In this document: positions 1 through 8,657 of the stretch, in pieces
Layout: each line of letters starts with the position of its first letter
How positions within the stretch are numbered: position 1 is the first letter of the stretch
NCBI RefSeq assembly: GCF_900113525.1
Contig: NZ_FOPP01000015.1
Location: 1 to 64,000 of the forward strand
Origin: Pedobacter insulae
Lineage (GTDB): Bacteria > Bacteroidota > Bacteroidia > Sphingobacteriales > Sphingobacteriaceae
Reading direction: 5' to 3'
DNA: 64,000 bases
Position numbers and translations under genes: made by a program
The notes under the pieces: model-generated
The model's input: only the letters and a program-made list of their open reading frames with translations
Database searches by the model: none
Told to the model about the DNA's origin: nothing

Positions 1-320
1 AATGCACCAGTGGAAAGCATGGAAACGTGCGTCTGCGAGAATAAAGGGGCTCCTTAAATTAGGGGCTTCTAAACGGGACGCCTACAGGTGGGCGCATAGC
101 AGCAAGGGTTATATCAGGGCGGCACAGGGATGGATTCTTTCAACAACACTCACGTTGGAAGAACTTAAACGCCGCGGCTACCGAGGCTTCATGGATACCT
201 ACTATTGGAAGAAGAAGAGAGCACAGACAACATTATTCTAACAAACCGCCGTATACCGAACGGTACGTACGGTGGTGTGAGAGGACAGGTAGCCAACTAA
301 TGGCTATCTTCCTACTCGAT
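1..320 (+). mobile_element. group II intron, 3' end only
   Basis: The window opens inside a group II intron. The maturase C-terminus is followed by a typical domain V hairpin at 245-276: arms 245-253 and 268-276 pair over 9 bp, a two-base CG bulge sits at 266-267, and tacc/ggta closes a gaac loop. The triad position reads CGC rather than AGC. Domain VI follows at about 281-315, with gtagcca pairing to tggctat. The intron probably ends with the AT at 319-320, since intron 3' ends are normally AY. The 5' part lies outside the window, so subclass and target site cannot be read. Confidence 0.8.
2..241 (+). CDS. group II intron maturase/reverse transcriptase, C-terminal fragment
   Basis: Only the last 79 residues are visible; the frame is open to the left edge, so the methionine at base 2 is probably internal. 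The fragment matches the maturase-specific domain of intron-encoded proteins: a Trp/Lys/Arg-rich start (WKAWKRASARIKGLLKLG), then a kGYiRaa stretch, and an aLT..L...GY block before the end. This domain binds intron RNA and helps splicing and retrohoming. No DNA-endonuclease (HNH) domain follows it; the stop codon is four bases before domain V. The reverse transcriptase part should lie upstream. Confidence 0.75.
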   Translation: MHQWKAWKRASARIKGLLKLGASKRDAYRWAHSSKGYIRAAQGWILSTTLTLEELKRRGYRGFMDTYYWKKKRAQTTLF

Positions 321-393
321 TTTGGTTAAAATATTATTCATACCAGTGAATATCGGTAGTAACAATGTTTAAGAATAGGGGTAGTTTTATTTT

Positions 394-1275
394 ATGAAAA
401 GATATTCATTCATCAAAAAAGCTAAACTTAGCATATTTGTTGTTTTGTTATTAACAGTCCCTTTTTTGGGACAAGCTCAACTCGTTAGCAGCTTTAGTAA
501 AACGATGATAATAGCACCGCCTAAAAGCTATAATTTCGACCCTTACTATAAAAAATATGCAGATGCATATGGAGTTCCTGTTATTTCATCAGAAAACGTT
601 TCAGATGACGCCCTGTTAATTGCGCGGGATATTATCAATTATATGTTGCTAAAAAGGCCAGACATCCGAGAGGGAATGATCAAATTAGGAGCTAGGTTGT
701 CCATTATCGGGAAGGACGAAATGCAGACTGACTTACCGGAATGCCGGGATTGGAAAAAGCCGACAATAAATGACGGACGCCTCACACCAGGTGAACGAGC
801 TAATTATTATAAGCCGGGGGGTATAGCAAGTATGACCGATAGAGGTTATTGGGATCAGAGAGCTCGGGGAATGGGAGGCATTCAAACTTCTTGTGCCGAG
901 GAGAATTTGTTAGGCATTCCAGGAACTCGATATTATGGAGAAAATATAATGGTTCACGAATTTAGTCATAATGTAATGGCTGTTTTACAGCGAATAGACA
1001 AAGACTTTGTAAAACAGATTTATGCTGCGTATGAAGCGGCAAAGGCAAAAGGGCTCTACAAAAATCAATATGCAATTAATACTGTTGCCGAATATTGGGC
1101 TGAAGGTAGTCAGTGGTGGTTTTGGTCAAATTTTGAATTCAAAGATGGAGAGACCAGGGTGCAGTCGCCAGACGACTTAAAAGCTTATGACCCGGCACTT
1201 TATACCTTGTTTGAGCAAGTATACCCCGGACACAAAATCCCAGGCGATGTGTATTACAGCAAAAACATCAGATAG
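394..1275 (+). CDS. secreted HExxH zinc-metalloprotease-like protein
   Basis: A 293-residue protein with a clear Sec signal peptide (basic start, hydrophobic core, probable cleavage after GQAQ near residue 29). It has HEFSH at 188-192, the zinc-binding HExxH form, and a downstream EYWAEG block (E233, E237) that could give the third zinc ligand as in gluzincins. Two or more cysteines lie between 115 and 175, which suits an exported protein. Substrate is unknown. The gene stands alone, 73 bases after the end of the group II intron, and is closed by a good terminator. Peptidase activity is inferred from the motif only. Confidence 0.6.
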   Translation: MKRYSFIKKAKLSIFVVLLLTVPFLGQAQLVSSFSKTMIIAPPKSYNFDPYYKKYADAYGVPVISSENVSDDALLIARDIINYMLLKRPDIREGMIKLGARLSIIGKDEMQTDLPECRDWKKPTINDGRLTPGERANYYKPGGIASMTDRGYWDQRARGMGGIQTSCAEENLLGIPGTRYYGENIMVHEFSHNVMAVLQRIDKDFVKQIYAAYEAAKAKGLYKNQYAINTVAEYWAEGSQWWFWSNFEFKDGETRVQSPDDLKAYDPALYTLFEQVYPGHKIPGDVYYSKNIR

Positions 1276-1340
1276 ATAGCAATCGCTTTTATCGGGCAAT
1301 TTTAATTTAGCCTGTCAATATTTCCTAATTTTTACATTAA

Positions 1341-1366
1341 AACACCAATTTTAGTTGGTGTTTTTT
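1341..1366 (+). terminator. rho-independent terminator after the metalloprotease-like gene
   Basis: Perfect 8-bp stem aacaccaa (1341-1348) / ttggtgtt (1355-1362), six-base loop, followed by T residues to 1366. It separates the secreted HExxH protein from the DUF3347 lipoprotein gene. Confidence 0.85.
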
Positions 1367-1443
1367 GTTAATTTAGCGTTTTAAATGCTATTTTAAGCCT
1401 TTATAAATTAAACGAAATATTCAGCAAGTTAATCCCCTATAAA

Positions 1444-1977
1444 ATGAAACAATATTTAGGAATGGCTTTTTTACTGGTAGTTGTTGCCTGTAACAATCCC
1501 GAAAATAAATCAACTGATAAAAAAGACAGTTCAGCGATAAACAATACTGAGGTTTCTACAGCAGCGGTAACCTTTAAGGATCAAGAGATCGATGCTATTT
1601 ACGGAGATTATATCCGTTTAAAAGATGCACTGGTTGCTACAAAATTTGAAGAGGCAAAATCAGCCGCTAAAGCACTTGTGGTATCGCTTAACGGACACGC
1701 AGGCTGTGAGAATACGGCTATTATTGCAGGGAAAATCGAAAATGCGAAAGATATTGCTGAACAGCGGAAAGAGTTTACTGCTTTAAGTGCTGATGTTATT
1801 GCCTTATTCAAGCATACATCCATTAGCAATGGAGCCATTTATGTACAACATTGCCCGATGGCTAATAAGGGAGATGGTGGAGATTGGCTAGCTTCTGAGA
1901 AAAAAATACAAAATCCATACTATGGAAGTGAGATGATGGAGTGCGGTGCCGTTGTGGAAGAAATAAAGGCGAAATAA
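1444..1977 (+). CDS. DUF3347 lipoprotein
   Basis: 177 residues with a lipoprotein signal: hydrophobic stretch ending in LVVVAC, so Cys16 is the likely lipidated residue. The mature part fits DUF3347, a periplasmic helical domain: a start of the type iYgdYirLKDALVA and the closing signature with CPMA, GGDWLA, NPYYG and MMECG. In Bacteroidota this domain often occurs beside copper or heavy-metal efflux systems, and Met/Cys/His residues in the end motif could bind metal, but no efflux gene lies next to this copy. It is monocistronic between a terminator and the gltA promoter. Function remains inferred. Confidence 0.75.
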   Translation: MKQYLGMAFLLVVVACNNPENKSTDKKDSSAINNTEVSTAAVTFKDQEIDAIYGDYIRLKDALVATKFEEAKSAAKALVVSLNGHAGCENTAIIAGKIENAKDIAEQRKEFTALSADVIALFKHTSISNGAIYVQHCPMANKGDGGDWLASEKKIQNPYYGSEMMECGAVVEEIKAK

Positions 1978-1999
1978 CACGAATTTAAAACGTAATAAC

Positions 2000-2007
2000 T
2001 ATTTTTG
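2000..2007 (+). promoter_or_regulatory. gltA promoter, -7 box
   Basis: TATTTTTG matches the Bacteroidota -7 consensus TAnnTTTG and lies 22 bases before the gltA ATG. A TTTG-like -33 element is not evident. Confidence 0.5.
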
Positions 2008-2029
2008 TTATTAATAAAACTATAATTAT

Positions 2030-3316
2030 ATGTCAGATATTGCAGAAATTAAGATAGACGGGAAGACTTATGAATTTCCAGTTATTACTGGAACAGAAGG
2101 AGAGAAGGCTATTGATATTTCAAAATTAAGAGATTTAACAGGTCACATTACTTTAGATTCAGGTTTCAAGAATACAGGTTCTACAAAAAGCGCAATCACA
2201 TTTTTAGATGGAGAATTGGGGGTACTTAAATATCGTGGTTATCCAATTGAACAGTTAGCCGAAAAATCTACCTTTTTAGAGGTTGCTTATTTATTAATTT
2301 ATGGCGTATTACCAACTGCTACAGAATTAAATGATTTGCAAGCTGTAATTAGTCGCCATACTTTAATTCATGAAGATATGAAGAAATTTTTAGATGGATA
2401 TCCGTCTAAATCTCATCCAATGGCACAATTGGCATCTTTAGTTTGTTCTTTATCAACATTTTATCCTGAGTCGTTAAATGCAAATTCTTCTAAAGAGGAA
2501 ATGAATTTAACAATGATTAAGTTATTGGCTAAATTTCCGACTATTGTATCTTTCATCTACAAAAAATCTTTAGGTCATCCACTTATTTATCCTAAAAATA
2601 AGTACGATTATGTAACCAATTTCATGAACATGATTTTTGGTCAGCGTACAGAAGAAATCGAAATCGATCCGGTGGTAGTTAGTGCAATGAACACCTTGTT
2701 GATTTTACATGCCGATCACGAACAAAACTGTTCTTCTTCTACCGTGAGGATCGTAGGTTCATCTGATTGTAATTTGTATGCATCTGTTTCTGCTGGTATA
2801 TCTGCACTTTGGGGCCCGTTACATGGTGGCGCAAACCAAGCTGTTATAGAAATGCTTGAATTGATTAAAGCAGACGGGGGGGACACGGAAAAGTGGATTA
2901 ACAAAGCAAAAGATAAAAATGATCCATTCAGAATGATGGGTTTTGGTCACCGTGTGTATAAGAATTTTGACCCAAGAGCTAAGATTATTAAGAAGGCATG
3001 TGATGATATTTTAGAAAAATTAGGTATTAACGACCCTGTCTTGGAAATTGCTAAGAAATTAGAAGAAGCGGCCTTAAGTGATCCATATTTTATAGATCGT
3101 AAGTTGTATCCAAATGTAGATTTTTATTCCGGCATCATTTACAGAGCCTTGGGCTTTCCAACAGATATGTTCACTGTACTTTTTGCATTGGGACGTTTAC
3201 CAGGGTGGATCGCTCAATGGAAAGAGATGCATGAAAATAAAGAGCCAATTGGCAGACCTCGTCAGGTTTACGTAGGGAATGTAGATATGGAATTTGTTGA
3301 CATCGAAAAAAGATAA
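2030..3316 (+). CDS. gltA: citrate synthase
   Basis: 428 residues, the usual length of the bacterial type II enzyme. It condenses oxaloacetate and acetyl-CoA to citrate at the entry of the TCA cycle in the cytoplasm. The three catalytic residues are readable: His265 in GPLHGGANQ, His307 in GFGHRVYKNFDPRA and Asp364 in NVDFYSG. The N-terminal beta domain typical of hexameric, NADH-sensitive enzymes is present (residues 1-50). The gene has its own promoter box and a terminator, so it is probably a single-gene unit. Confidence 0.97.
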   Translation: MSDIAEIKIDGKTYEFPVITGTEGEKAIDISKLRDLTGHITLDSGFKNTGSTKSAITFLDGELGVLKYRGYPIEQLAEKSTFLEVAYLLIYGVLPTATELNDLQAVISRHTLIHEDMKKFLDGYPSKSHPMAQLASLVCSLSTFYPESLNANSSKEEMNLTMIKLLAKFPTIVSFIYKKSLGHPLIYPKNKYDYVTNFMNMIFGQRTEEIEIDPVVVSAMNTLLILHADHEQNCSSSTVRIVGSSDCNLYASVSAGISALWGPLHGGANQAVIEMLELIKADGGDTEKWINKAKDKNDPFRMMGFGHRVYKNFDPRAKIIKKACDDILEKLGINDPVLEIAKKLEEAALSDPYFIDRKLYPNVDFYSGIIYRALGFPTDMFTVLFALGRLPGWIAQWKEMHENKEPIGRPRQVYVGNVDMEFVDIEKR

Positions 3317-3339
3317 AAATCATTCCAATGGATTTTAAG

Positions 3340-3366
3340 CCGTTCTAGTAATAGGACGGTTTTTTT
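3340..3366 (+). terminator. rho-independent terminator of gltA
   Basis: Stem ccgttct (3340-3346) / aggacgg (3353-3359), with one G-T wobble, followed by seven T residues. Confidence 0.85.
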
Positions 3367-3422
3367 GTAAAGACATCAATGCATTTTCAATATATTTGAG
3401 AAACATTCTAAATATTAATGAC

Positions 3423-4310
3423 ATGAAATTCGGACAAGTAGCAGATCCATCTATAATTGATTTTACCCTTCCAGAAGATCATCCGGCAACAAAGGAAGTT
3501 TTAACAACGCTAGGTGGAAAAGAATTGGAAGTTTATATAGGTTGTGCAAAGTGGAATAAAACGGATTTAAAAGGTTTTTATCCGAAAGGTACTAAAGATG
3601 AACTAACATACTATGCTACCCAATTTAATGCTATAGAACTTAATGCAACTTTTTATGGAATGCCAGATAAAGCTCAAATAGTTACCTGGAAGGATAAAAC
3701 ACCAGCCGATTTTAAATTTTTCCCCAAGCTTACAAATTCTATTAGCCATTTTAAAAGGTTGATTAATGTAAAGGAACCAGTGCTCCAATTTTGCGAAGCT
3801 ATCAGTAATTTTGATCAGAAGTTAGGGATGGCCTTCTTACAATTGCATGATAACTTTAAGCCAAAAGATTTTGAACGCTTAAAAATTGTAATGAGCGAAT
3901 TTCCGGAACAAATACCTTTGGCAATTGAATTAAGGAATGAGGAATGGTTTGCCAATCCGCAAGTATTTAATGAGTTTACCTCGCTTTGTGAACAATACAA
4001 CATAACCAACATCTTGGTTGATACTGCTGGACGAAGAGATATGCTGCATATGCGATTAACTACCCCTACCGCTTTTATACGCTATGTGGGTGCAAATGCT
4101 GAAAGTGATTATCATAGACTTGATGAATGGGTAGAGCGAATTGTGGAATGGAAAAAACAAGGATTAACGCATTTATACTTTTTTGTACACCAAAATATAG
4201 AGCTTGCCTCGCCGTTGTTATCTGCTTATTTTACTGAAAAATTAAATACAGCATTAGGCCTGAATTTAGTAATACCAGCTAAACAGGAAACACAAACTAA
4301 ACTGTTTTAA
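3423..4310 (+). CDS. DUF72 (YecE-like) family protein
   Basis: 295 residues from the ATG at 3423; an in-frame TTG at 3396 would add nine residues but is less likely. It fits DUF72/YecE, a TIM-barrel-like family: the early yiGcakW segment, FNaIElNaTFYgmP, a W..ktP..FkFfpKl segment, and LaiElRneeWf. Reported relatives are widespread but their reaction is unknown. The C-terminus overlaps by four bases with the end of the convergent DUF3667 gene, so there is no room for a separate terminator between them. Confidence 0.85.
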   Translation: MKFGQVADPSIIDFTLPEDHPATKEVLTTLGGKELEVYIGCAKWNKTDLKGFYPKGTKDELTYYATQFNAIELNATFYGMPDKAQIVTWKDKTPADFKFFPKLTNSISHFKRLINVKEPVLQFCEAISNFDQKLGMAFLQLHDNFKPKDFERLKIVMSEFPEQIPLAIELRNEEWFANPQVFNEFTSLCEQYNITNILVDTAGRRDMLHMRLTTPTAFIRYVGANAESDYHRLDEWVERIVEWKKQGLTHLYFFVHQNIELASPLLSAYFTEKLNTALGLNLVIPAKQETQTKLF

Positions 4311-5422
4311 GTCGCTACGTAATATATAATGTTTATCACTATCATTTCTGCAACTTTAAGAGAGACACCATAAAGCGCAATAATCCAGATCATTCTCCAA
4401 ATGGTAGTCGACGTTTTACGTTGATAGAATATTTTTAGACCTTTGTACAAATACCAAAAAATCCATATAATGAGTGCTGCTTCCAAGATTCCACTCATAA
4501 AGCTATCGGGAAACAAAAACCGTTTAGTTGGTTGAACAATAATAGATACCAGGAAGAAAGCAGTCATGCCATGAATGGTAAAGATCAGATGATCAAGATA
4601 TCGAATATGGTTTTTTCTAAAATTAAGCATGATAAAGAATGCCATTAATGGCATAAATAGGAAATATACTTTTGGTCTATTGTGTGACAATTGTTCCTGA
4701 ATCAGCTCGGAGTTTTGGCCGATTTCTATGCTTCTCTTTTTATAATATCTTTCGAACACGTTATCTCTTTCTAAACTTGGAAGTGTTTTTTGTCGGGCTA
4801 AATAAGCGGTGTAAGTACTGTCGTTTGCCTCAATATGGATCAACTGTAATTTTTTGATAAACTTCCTCAAAGATTCGGATTTTTGGTTTTCGTATTTTGC
4901 ATTTAGATCTCGTAATGCCACTTCCTGTTGTTGGAAACTTAGTTTACGGAATGCATTTTTGTCGAACCCTTCATCAATGGCCTGTTGAGTTTTGGCGATG
5001 ATATCCTTTCCAACTAATCCTGATCCCGACAATGGGGTAGCGATACTATCCAAGTTTGGCTTAACCATGGTTTCTTTGCCCGTCGTGGTCTTTTCTGTTT
5101 CCTTGTGACCGTTCGGGGTATAAACCACCAAAAAATATAGGATGGAAACAAAAATATACATACTAACAGGGTTAATATATCTTGCCCTTTTTCCCGCTAA
5201 ATACGCTAAGGTAACCTCGCCTGGTTTTGAAATGAGAGGTTTTAGTGTTTGAAAAAACTTATTATCAAAGTGGAAGTAATGAGCTATACTATGCGTTATA
5301 AATTGCCAAAAGGTTTCATTTAATTCTAAATTAGGTTGCCCACAGCTACTGCAATAGTGTTTTTCAACCCTAAATCCACAATTTAAGCAATTATCTTCTT
5401 TTCTATATTTACCAGCCGACAT
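4307..5422 (-). CDS. DUF3667 membrane protein, copy 2 of a tandem pair
   Basis: 371 residues. The N-terminus carries a short zinc ribbon, CLNCG...CSSCGQ (residues about 14-29), followed by a conserved Phe/His-rich segment and the GKRARYINPVSMYIFVS motif entering the first membrane helix. A charged, coiled-coil-prone region (about 110-240) leads to four more hydrophobic helices to the C-terminus. This is the DUF3667 pattern, common in Bacteroidota and of unknown function. It starts one base after the neighbouring paralogue at 5424-6521 ends, so the two are surely co-transcribed. A role in membrane protein or lipid handling would be a guess. Confidence 0.8.
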   Translation of the reverse strand: MSAGKYRKEDNCLNCGFRVEKHYCSSCGQPNLELNETFWQFITHSIAHYFHFDNKFFQTLKPLISKPGEVTLAYLAGKRARYINPVSMYIFVSILYFLVVYTPNGHKETEKTTTGKETMVKPNLDSIATPLSGSGLVGKDIIAKTQQAIDEGFDKNAFRKLSFQQQEVALRDLNAKYENQKSESLRKFIKKLQLIHIEANDSTYTAYLARQKTLPSLERDNVFERYYKKRSIEIGQNSELIQEQLSHNRPKVYFLFMPLMAFFIMLNFRKNHIRYLDHLIFTIHGMTAFFLVSIIVQPTKRFLFPDSFMSGILEAALIIWIFWYLYKGLKIFYQRKTSTTIWRMIWIIALYGVSLKVAEMIVINIIYYVAT

Positions 5423-5423
5423 A

Positions 5424-6521
5424 CTAAATCATTATAAAACTCATGGCAATAACCAATAAAAAACAAAGCGTTAATACCATATTGTAACAGAAAGTTAAAA
5501 AGAACAATTTTAATACCGTGACCCAACGAGTACTACCGTAAAAAGTTCTTAGAGATCTGTAGATATACCAGATCATATAGATTATACAAATGAATGATAG
5601 CCAACCGCTTATATCATAAACAAATTTAAACATCCATTGCAGCAACATCGTTATCAGTATACTCAGGAAAATTGCCGAATGAACATGGAATGAATAAATT
5701 AAATGTTCATAATAATACTTTTTCTTGTTGATGTAAACTAATTTCAAGATCAGGGCAAACATCGGCAAAAGCAAAAACATCATCTTAGGAATGTTATGCA
5801 GAAAATCTTCTAAAAACTTTTTACCAGGATCAGGATATTGATTAAGTTCAATACTTCTTCTAACGATATAATGTTTTATGAAACCATCTCTTTTATCCTT
5901 TGTTAGCGCAGCTTGCTTTTTTTCATAATCCATCACGCTTTTATAATCTGAAGCCCAGTTGCCGCCCCATTTTCTGTTGTTTTTAATATTCCAATTCGTA
6001 TTAGTGTTATTTTTACCTTTATCTTCTTTTACCCTATTTGCTTTAAACTCTTCCTTGGCGTTTTTTATCAAACTATCCCGCAAATTTTTGTTAGGCACAT
6101 ATTTAAACGTCGAGATCACTTCTTTTTCTTCAAGTGTTAAGCTATCACTTTGCTTAGCTGTTTGTGCCGTGTCTTGAGTTTTCTTATAATCATTTGATTC
6201 TTTAAATCTTTTCTCACTCAAAACAACTAAGAAGAAAACAATGCTTATAAAGATATAAAGCCGGATAGGGTGGATGAAAGAAACTCGCTTACCTTCAACA
6301 TAGGCTTTGGTGAGTTGCCCGGGTTGGAATAATAAGGGTTTAATTGTGCCAAAAAATCGATGTTCAAAATGAAAATAATCAGCTATCGCGTGACTAACCA
6401 TATGGAAAGCATCTTCTTTAACCACAATATTTTCCTGGCCACAATGGGGGCAGAAATTCTCTTCGACTATGTGACCGCAATTAAGACAGTCTTTTTCTTT
6501 CCTTAGCTTGAAAGCTGACAT
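5424..6521 (-). CDS. DUF3667 membrane protein, copy 1 of a tandem pair
   Basis: 365 residues with the same layout as its downstream neighbour: zinc ribbon CLNCG...CPHCGQ, the segment HAIADYFHFEHRFFGTIKPL, GKRVSFIHPIRLYIFIS entering a first helix, a highly charged Lys/Asn-rich middle (about 115-230) and several membrane helices after residue 245. The middle region diverges strongly between the two copies while the ends are conserved. It follows the nucleoside-type symporter gene by 15 bases, at the tail of the etfB-etfA minus-strand run. Function unknown. Confidence 0.8.
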   Translation of the reverse strand: MSAFKLRKEKDCLNCGHIVEENFCPHCGQENIVVKEDAFHMVSHAIADYFHFEHRFFGTIKPLLFQPGQLTKAYVEGKRVSFIHPIRLYIFISIVFFLVVLSEKRFKESNDYKKTQDTAQTAKQSDSLTLEEKEVISTFKYVPNKNLRDSLIKNAKEEFKANRVKEDKGKNNTNTNWNIKNNRKWGGNWASDYKSVMDYEKKQAALTKDKRDGFIKHYIVRRSIELNQYPDPGKKFLEDFLHNIPKMMFLLLPMFALILKLVYINKKKYYYEHLIYSFHVHSAIFLSILITMLLQWMFKFVYDISGWLSFICIIYMIWYIYRSLRTFYGSTRWVTVLKLFFLTFCYNMVLTLCFLLVIAMSFIMI

Positions 6522-6536
6522 TTTTTAAAATAAATT

Positions 6537-7925
6537 TTAGTGGGCAATTGCTTCTTCAATGGCTGCAACCTCGGCGCGAGAATGTTTATGTTTAAAGAAA
6601 ATCATAAATAGCACAGTGATCATCAAAGCATAGATTGTGAATGATAGCCAGATATTATGCCAGTCTTTAACTTCAAGCCCTCTGCTTAGTTCTCCATTTG
6701 CTAAAACACTAATACCTTTGTCGCCTAAAAATTTAAGCAAATGCTGATCATTGGTCGCCGAACCCACATGCTCTGCCAGAGACTGGATATTTGTATAGGC
6801 TTGGGTGAAGTACTTTTGTATCATCCAGCCAGAAACAATGCTCCCTAACACTGCACCAAAACCATTAGTCATCATCATAAATAATCCTTGTGCTGATGAT
6901 CGGGTCTTTGCTGTTGTTGAGGTTTCTACAAACAACGAACCCGAAATATTAAAAAAGTCGAACGCCATTCCATAAACAATGCAAGATAATACAATCATCC
7001 ACAGATTGCCTGCCGGATCACCATAGGCAAATAAGCCAAACCGAAACACCCATGCCAACATAGCAATTACCATTACTTTTTTAATACCAAATCGCTTTAA
7101 GAAAAAAGGGATAGCTAAAATAAATAAGGTTTCAGAAACCTGAGAAATAGACATGATAATCGTTGAATATTTGATAACGAAAGATTCGGCATAAATTGGA
7201 AAGAGCTTAAACTCATCTAGAAATACATCTCCATAGGCATTTGTAAGTTGTAAAGCCCCTCCTAAAAACATAGAAAAGATAAAAAATAAAGCCATTTTAA
7301 AGTTTGCAAATAGCTTAAAGGCGTCTAATCCTATTTTCTGGGCAAACGTAGCTTTTTCTTCCAATAACTTAGATGGGATGCATTTCGGCAGGGTAAAAGC
7401 GTATAAGCCAAGCGCTAAAGCAGATATCCCTGCAATATAAAACTGATTGGCGTTTGCTTTACTGCCGGTTAAGTTGGTAATCCACATTGCCGCAATAAAA
7501 CCTATTGTTCCCCAAACCCTGATAGGTGGAAAATCCTTAACTACGTCTAATTTTGCAGACTTTAAAGTAGTGTAGGATATGGAATTACTTAAGGAGATAG
7601 TGGGCATATAAAAACACATCGCTAAAAATATAATCCAGAAGAATTCATTCGGAGTGTCTACCTGAGGAATATAAAATAGCGTCCCTGCATACAGGATATG
7701 TAGTATCGCATATAATTTTTCAGCGTTTATCCACTTATCCGCAATGATACCGGTAAGGGTGGGCATAAAAAGAGATGCAAAGCCCATGGTTGCGAATATT
7801 AAACCAAATTGTGCACCATCCCATTGTTTAGTGCCAAACCAGTAATTGGCAATGGTAATTAACCAAGCACCCCATACAAAAAATTGCATAAAGCTAACTA
7901 TAGTTAAACGTAACTTAATATTCAT
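6537..7925 (-). CDS. MFS transporter, nucleoside:H+ symporter family
   Basis: 462 residues with about twelve membrane helices. The N-terminus (RLTIVSFMQFFVWGAWLIT) and the motif GIIADKWINAEKL fit the Nuc_H_symport branch (NupG/XapB-like) of the major facilitator superfamily, which imports nucleosides with protons across the inner membrane. A long loop occurs near residues 375-425 before the last helix. It lies in the minus-strand run after the bifunctional nuclease (63 bases), so a scavenging pairing of nuclease and nucleoside uptake is possible but speculative. The exact substrate cannot be read. Confidence 0.8.
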   Translation of the reverse strand: MNIKLRLTIVSFMQFFVWGAWLITIANYWFGTKQWDGAQFGLIFATMGFASLFMPTLTGIIADKWINAEKLYAILHILYAGTLFYIPQVDTPNEFFWIIFLAMCFYMPTISLSNSISYTTLKSAKLDVVKDFPPIRVWGTIGFIAAMWITNLTGSKANANQFYIAGISALALGLYAFTLPKCIPSKLLEEKATFAQKIGLDAFKLFANFKMALFFIFSMFLGGALQLTNAYGDVFLDEFKLFPIYAESFVIKYSTIIMSISQVSETLFILAIPFFLKRFGIKKVMVIAMLAWVFRFGLFAYGDPAGNLWMIVLSCIVYGMAFDFFNISGSLFVETSTTAKTRSSAQGLFMMMTNGFGAVLGSIVSGWMIQKYFTQAYTNIQSLAEHVGSATNDQHLLKFLGDKGISVLANGELSRGLEVKDWHNIWLSFTIYALMITVLFMIFFKHKHSRAEVAAIEEAIAH

Positions 7926-7988
7926 AAAATGTTTGTTTTCGTTAGTTTAAGTAGCCGTAAGATATAACTATTTTGATTAATTAGCTAA

Positions 7989-8603
7989 TTACAAAGTATT
8001 GCGCTTGGTAATTTCATCTCTAATCCTGGCGGCACGCTCGTAGGCTTCCTCTGCTAAAGCTTCTTCGAGCTTTTGCTGTAATTCTTCATCACTAAACGCT
8101 TGGTAACCGGAACCTTGAATGGAGGTATGGATCTCTTCGGTGCTATGTTCTTTTGCAATTGAATCCATGTTTTCTAGGAATAAGAAATCATTTCCCTCAA
8201 TCACTATTCCAGCCGAAGATAAAATAAACTCATAGGTATAAATTACTGCGTTGAAACGAACCGCTAATGCGATAGCATCCGATGTTCTTGCATCGATTTC
8301 CTGCGTATTTTCTCCATCACTACAAATTAGTTTAGCAAAGAAAACGCCGTCAACTAAATTGTATATAAGTACTTCAAGAATTTGTATGTGATAAAGTTGG
8401 GCAAAACTTTTAAATAAATCGTGCGTAAGTGGACGGGTAGGGGTCATTTTTTCGATCTCAATGGCAATAGCCTGAGCTTCAAATGCCCCAATAATGATTG
8501 GTAATCTACGGCGACCGTTAACCTCTCCCAATACTAAGGCATAGGCACCAGATTGTGTTTGGCTATATGATAAGCCTACAATGTCGAGTTTTACTTTTTT
8601 CAT
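7989..8603 (-). CDS. bifunctional nuclease family protein with UVR motif
   Basis: 204 residues. Residues 1-140 match the BFN/DUF151 domain (VKLDIVGLSYSQTQSGAYAL start, LPIIIGAFEAQAIAIE, DARTSDAIALAVR), a fold first described as a plant nuclease with DNase and RNase activity. The C-terminal 35 residues form a UVR motif (LQQKLEEALAEEAYERAARI), a helical hairpin known from UvrB/UvrC protein contacts. The fusion is common in Bacteroidota. It follows etfA by 54 bases, with a palindromic repeat in the gap. Its physiological substrate is unknown. Confidence 0.85.
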   Translation of the reverse strand: MKKVKLDIVGLSYSQTQSGAYALVLGEVNGRRRLPIIIGAFEAQAIAIEIEKMTPTRPLTHDLFKSFAQLYHIQILEVLIYNLVDGVFFAKLICSDGENTQEIDARTSDAIALAVRFNAVIYTYEFILSSAGIVIEGNDFLFLENMDSIAKEHSTEEIHTSIQGSGYQAFSDEELQQKLEEALAEEAYERAARIRDEITKRNTL

Positions 8604-8614
8604 ATATTGTATTC

Positions 8615-8649
8615 AAACCTCGCAGATACCAAAAGTACCTGCGAGGTTT
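8615..8649. repeat. palindromic repeat between etfA and the BFN gene
   Basis: An 11-bp perfect inverted repeat, aaacctcgcag (8615-8625) / ctgcgaggttt (8639-8649), with a 13-base spacer. There is no T-run on either strand, so it is not a normal terminator. The AACCTCGCAGG-type palindrome looks like the dispersed short repeats of Bacteroidota genomes (recalled, not checked). Confidence 0.7.
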
Positions 8650-8657
8650 ACGTAGAT

